Source: JBAXRT01 sp037131065
GTDB taxonomy: Bacteria; Bacteroidota; Bacteroidia; Bacteroidales; FEN-979
DNA: 33,107 bases
Direction: 5' to 3'
NCBI GenBank assembly: GCA_037131065.1
Contig: JBAXRT010000012.1
Location: 1-33,107, forward strand
Shown: positions 31,235 through 33,107 of the stretch, piece by piece
Numbering within the stretch: position 1 is the stretch's first letter
Layout: the number at the start of each line of letters is the position of its first letter
The notes under the pieces: generated by a model
Databases searched by the model: none
What the model saw: the letters and a program-made list of their open reading frames with translations, nothing else
What the model was told of the DNA's origin: nothing
Translations under genes and position numbers: made by a program

Positions 31235-31999
31235 TTATTTCGGTTTTGTCATATCTCCTGAACCGGTGGGCTGGGCGACCTTTTTATCCTGTGTTCCTGT
31301 TTGCTGGACATTCTTCGAGCCAGTCTGCTGGACGGCCCCCGAGGAGGCAGGCTTGACACCGCCGGAGGTTGCCGGTTGTGCGACTTTCTTATCCGTTGAA
31401 GCCTTCACCCCCTGCGGAGTGGTTTGCTGTGTTGATTTTGGCTGATTTGCCGGCTGTGTGCCTTGTGATTCCGGTTTTGCAATTTTCCGTGTCGTTGCCG
31501 GAACTTTGGAGGGAGCAGCAGTTCCCTGTGGCTGTGTTGCTGTTGTCTGTGATGCTTTCTGCTGGTTTGGATTCGGCCCGGCTGGTGACACAGGCTGGGC
31601 AACCTTTTTGTTCTGGACAGTTTTGACATCCTTTTCACCGGTCTGCTGGACAGTTTTTTGTTGTTCAGCCGGGACAATTTTCTGCTCACCACCGGTCGTT
31701 GCAGGCAGTTTATTGGGATCGGCCTGGAGAATTGGGTCCCCACGTTTTACAAATGCCCCGATTCCGTCGAAAACAAACAGGTTTTTCTTTCCCTTCACAT
31801 CAACAACAACATCATAGGAGACTTTACCCGCCTCAATCACCTTGGTTGCCTTGGTGATCTGGCATCCCGGTAGGTTATTCTTGATGTAGTTTTGAGTCTC
31901 CTGCGGTAACTGTGAAGACTTTATGTCGGTCGTCTGCTTCTGCGCAAAAAGTGCAGCAGAAAAGAGCAGTACAACGGTTAAAAACAGAATTTTTTTCAT
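31235..31999 (-). CDS. secreted PepSY-like protein with repetitive Gln/Thr/Pro tail
   Basis: Predicted exported protein of 254 residues; function not recognised. Seen: a signal peptide (LFLTVVLLFSAALFAQ, about 20), then a PepSY-like module (about 25-92, LPQETQNYIKNNLPGCQITKATKV ... SYDVVVDVKGKKNLFVFDGIG). After residue about 95 comes a long low-complexity tail rich in Q, T, P, K and A with repeated motifs: KKVAQP at 131-136, 204-209 and 239-244 (RKIAKP at 171-176 is a diverged copy) and VQQTG at 117, 223 and 231. The tail is probably disordered. It is followed by the diheme lipoprotein 10 bases later. A one-mismatch -7 box (TATCTTCG) lies at 32051-32058. Confidence 0.8.
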   Translation of the reverse strand: MKKILFLTVVLLFSAALFAQKQTTDIKSSQLPQETQNYIKNNLPGCQITKATKVIEAGKVSYDVVVDVKGKKNLFVFDGIGAFVKRGDPILQADPNKLPATTGGEQKIVPAEQQKTVQQTGEKDVKTVQNKKVAQPVSPAGPNPNQQKASQTTATQPQGTAAPSKVPATTRKIAKPESQGTQPANQPKSTQQTTPQGVKASTDKKVAQPATSGGVKPASSGAVQQTGSKNVQQTGTQDKKVAQPTGSGDMTKPK

Positions 32000-32050
32000 T
32001 GGTTTTGAATTTTAGTATAAACGCTTATCTCACCTAAATAATATAAACAT

Positions 32051-32058
32051 CGAAGATA
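32051..32058 (-). promoter_or_regulatory. candidate -7 element for the PepSY-like gene
   Basis: TATCTTCG on the minus strand has one mismatch to TAnnTTTG and lies about 52 bases before the ATG at 31999, in the 77-base gap after the PhzF gene. This is a moderate candidate. Confidence 0.4.
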
Positions 32059-32076
32059 ATAAAAAAATCAGGGAGG

Positions 32077-32859
32077 TCATAAAGTAATTTCACCTGTGAA
32101 GAATGTCCGGGCTTCCCCGCTGATCTCCACCCGGTCTCCTTTTACCGTGCAATGGAGTTGTCCTCTCCTCTGTGATACCTGAAGAGCTTCCATGGAAGAT
32201 TTTCCAAGCCGTTCACCCCAGAAGGGAGCCAGGGTTGTGTGTGCGGATCCTGTTACCGGGTCTTCCGGAACTCCGGACTGAGGCCCGAAGAACCTTGAAA
32301 CGAAGTCAGCCTTTTCTCCGCGGGAGGTGACGATGACACCCCGTCCCGGTACACGTGACATCATACCCAGGTCGGGAGTTATATTCTCAACCGCCTGCTG
32401 ATTCTCAAGAAGCACCATCCAGTCGGTTTTTCCCTTATACACCTCAAGTGGCTCCATACCCAGCGAGGAGATCAGTAACGCCGGGGGATCAGCAACCGAG
32501 AAGATATCAGCAGGAAAATCCAGTGTAAGAAGTCCTCCCTCTTTTTTTACTGTAAGCCAGCCGCTCCGGGAATCAAAGCGGATCTCCTTTCCGGTAAATC
32601 CAAGGTGGTTGTACAGGACATGGGCGCTTGCCAGGGTCGCATGACCGCAGAGGTCAACCTCCAATGCCGGAGTGAACCAGCGGATATGGTAATCCCCATT
32701 CTTTCGTACGAAGAAAGCCGTTTCGGCAAGGTTGTTCTCCCCGGCGATCTGTTGCATAAGCACGTCAGAAAGCCATGTCTCAAGAGGACAAACTGCTGCC
32801 GGATTACCTCCGAAAAGGTGATCGGTAAAGGCATCGACCTGGTAGATTTGTATTTTCAT
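32077..32859 (-). CDS. PhzF family isomerase/epimerase-like protein
   Basis: Member of the PhzF/DAP-epimerase-fold family. The phenazine enzyme PhzF isomerises dihydrohydroxyanthranilate, but most homologues, including probably this one, have unknown substrates. Seen: 260 residues, typical length. The N-terminal pattern is YQVDAFTDHLFGGNPAAVC, with the catalytic-type Glu at E46 (NNLAETAFF) and substrate-loop DLCGHATLASAHVL (H73). The second half-domain contains GPQSGVPEDPVTGSAHTTLAPFW. No phenazine genes are nearby. It starts 12 bases after the stop of the FISUMP gene on the same strand. Confidence 0.93.
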   Translation of the reverse strand: MKIQIYQVDAFTDHLFGGNPAAVCPLETWLSDVLMQQIAGENNLAETAFFVRKNGDYHIRWFTPALEVDLCGHATLASAHVLYNHLGFTGKEIRFDSRSGWLTVKKEGGLLTLDFPADIFSVADPPALLISSLGMEPLEVYKGKTDWMVLLENQQAVENITPDLGMMSRVPGRGVIVTSRGEKADFVSRFFGPQSGVPEDPVTGSAHTTLAPFWGERLGKSSMEALQVSQRRGQLHCTVKGDRVEISGEARTFFTGEITL

Positions 32860-32871
32860 ATTTAATACTTT

Positions 32872-33107
32872 TTAATCCTTGACACATCTTACGGGAAAAG
32901 CATTTGCCTTGCTTGTTTCATAATAGGAAACACTTGGCACCTCTGAGTTCAATCCGCGTGTAATAATCTTGTTGCCGGTTAAATTTGGGGTAGATGTCCA
33001 TAACAAAGTTCCCCGGGGGGTATCATTGGCGGTAAACGCCCAGTCGGTATTCAGGTAAGCCATTCCCCCGAGCAGGGCTTTAAAACCGTTGTTAATATTA
33101 AGGTCCT
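32872..33107 (-). CDS. FISUMP-domain protein, C-terminal fragment running off the right edge
   Basis: C-terminal part of a protein with the Fibrobacter succinogenes major paralogous (FISUMP) domain, typical of surface or secreted Bacteroidetes proteins. Seen: an open frame from the edge to TAA at 32872-32874. It reads FKALLGGMAYLNTDW, then LWTSTPN, then ITRGLNSEVPSVSYYETSKANAFPVRCVKD, which fits the domain's ending (GF.AL.GG, .W.ST, GFSVRCV.D). The ATG at 33063 is internal, because the conserved domain continues upstream of it. Signal peptide and other domains are outside the window. Confidence 0.85.
   Translation of the reverse strand, partial: DLNINNGFKALLGGMAYLNTDWAFTANDTPRGTLLWTSTPNLTGNKIITRGLNSEVPSVSYYETSKANAFPVRCVKD

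Overview
The window looks like a chromosomal segment of a Bacteroidetes/Bacteroidales-type bacterium, probably an anaerobic free-living or metagenomic lineage. Support: a PorX-type regulator, three proteins with type IX secretion (T9SS) C-terminal sorting domains, a FeoA-FeoB fusion with a small Cys-rich partner, Bacteroidetes-style promoters (-7 element TAnnTTTG), absence of obvious Shine-Dalgarno leaders, and the order HD hydrolase - lpxD - lpxC. The window is densely coding. No gap without a gene exceeds 300 bases; the longest are 28451-28584 and 24994-25143, both divergent promoter regions. I see no rRNA, tRNA, CRISPR array or complete insertion sequence.

Layout. 1-2985 (minus): HD phosphohydrolase, lpxD and the 5' part of lpxC (lipid A synthesis). 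3065-15209 (plus): porX, tsaE, an alanine-dehydrogenase-like enzyme, aroB and aroA (shikimate pathway), a LutA-like Fe-S protein, tex, an outer-membrane beta-barrel protein and a large T9SS-secreted protein. Three gaps in this run carry short intergenic repeats: AATGAC heptamers twice and AATTAAG/AATTAGG once. 15252-18682 (minus): feoAB, a FeoB-associated Cys-rich peptide and an NlpC/P60 peptidase. 18758-20230 (minus): two paralogous thioredoxins (one a lipoprotein) and a WbqC-family protein. 20334-20738 (plus): a stand-alone IS1595-type zinc-ribbon protein with no transposase catalytic domain. 20728-24993 (minus): two tandem C10 cysteine proteases, each with two CUB-like domains and a T9SS tail. 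25144-30735: hutI and ftcD (histidine degradation), separated by an opposite-strand gluzincin lipoprotein and an AT-rich DUF4258/DUF2283 pair. 30760-33107 (minus): a diheme lipoprotein, a PepSY-like protein with a repetitive tail, a PhzF-family enzyme and the end of a FISUMP-domain protein.

How it fits together. PorX controls T9SS in relatives, and the two C10 proteases and the 899-residue protein are plausible cargo. hutI and ftcD catalyse successive steps from imidazolonepropionate to glutamate and folate C1 units. aroB and aroA are translationally coupled by a TTGA overlap. The least explained items are the in-frame amber codon in the DUF4258 gene, the orphan transposase-derived zinc-ribbon protein, heptamer arrays that supply the start codons of two genes, and an alanine-dehydrogenase homologue whose usual catalytic His appears to be Gln.
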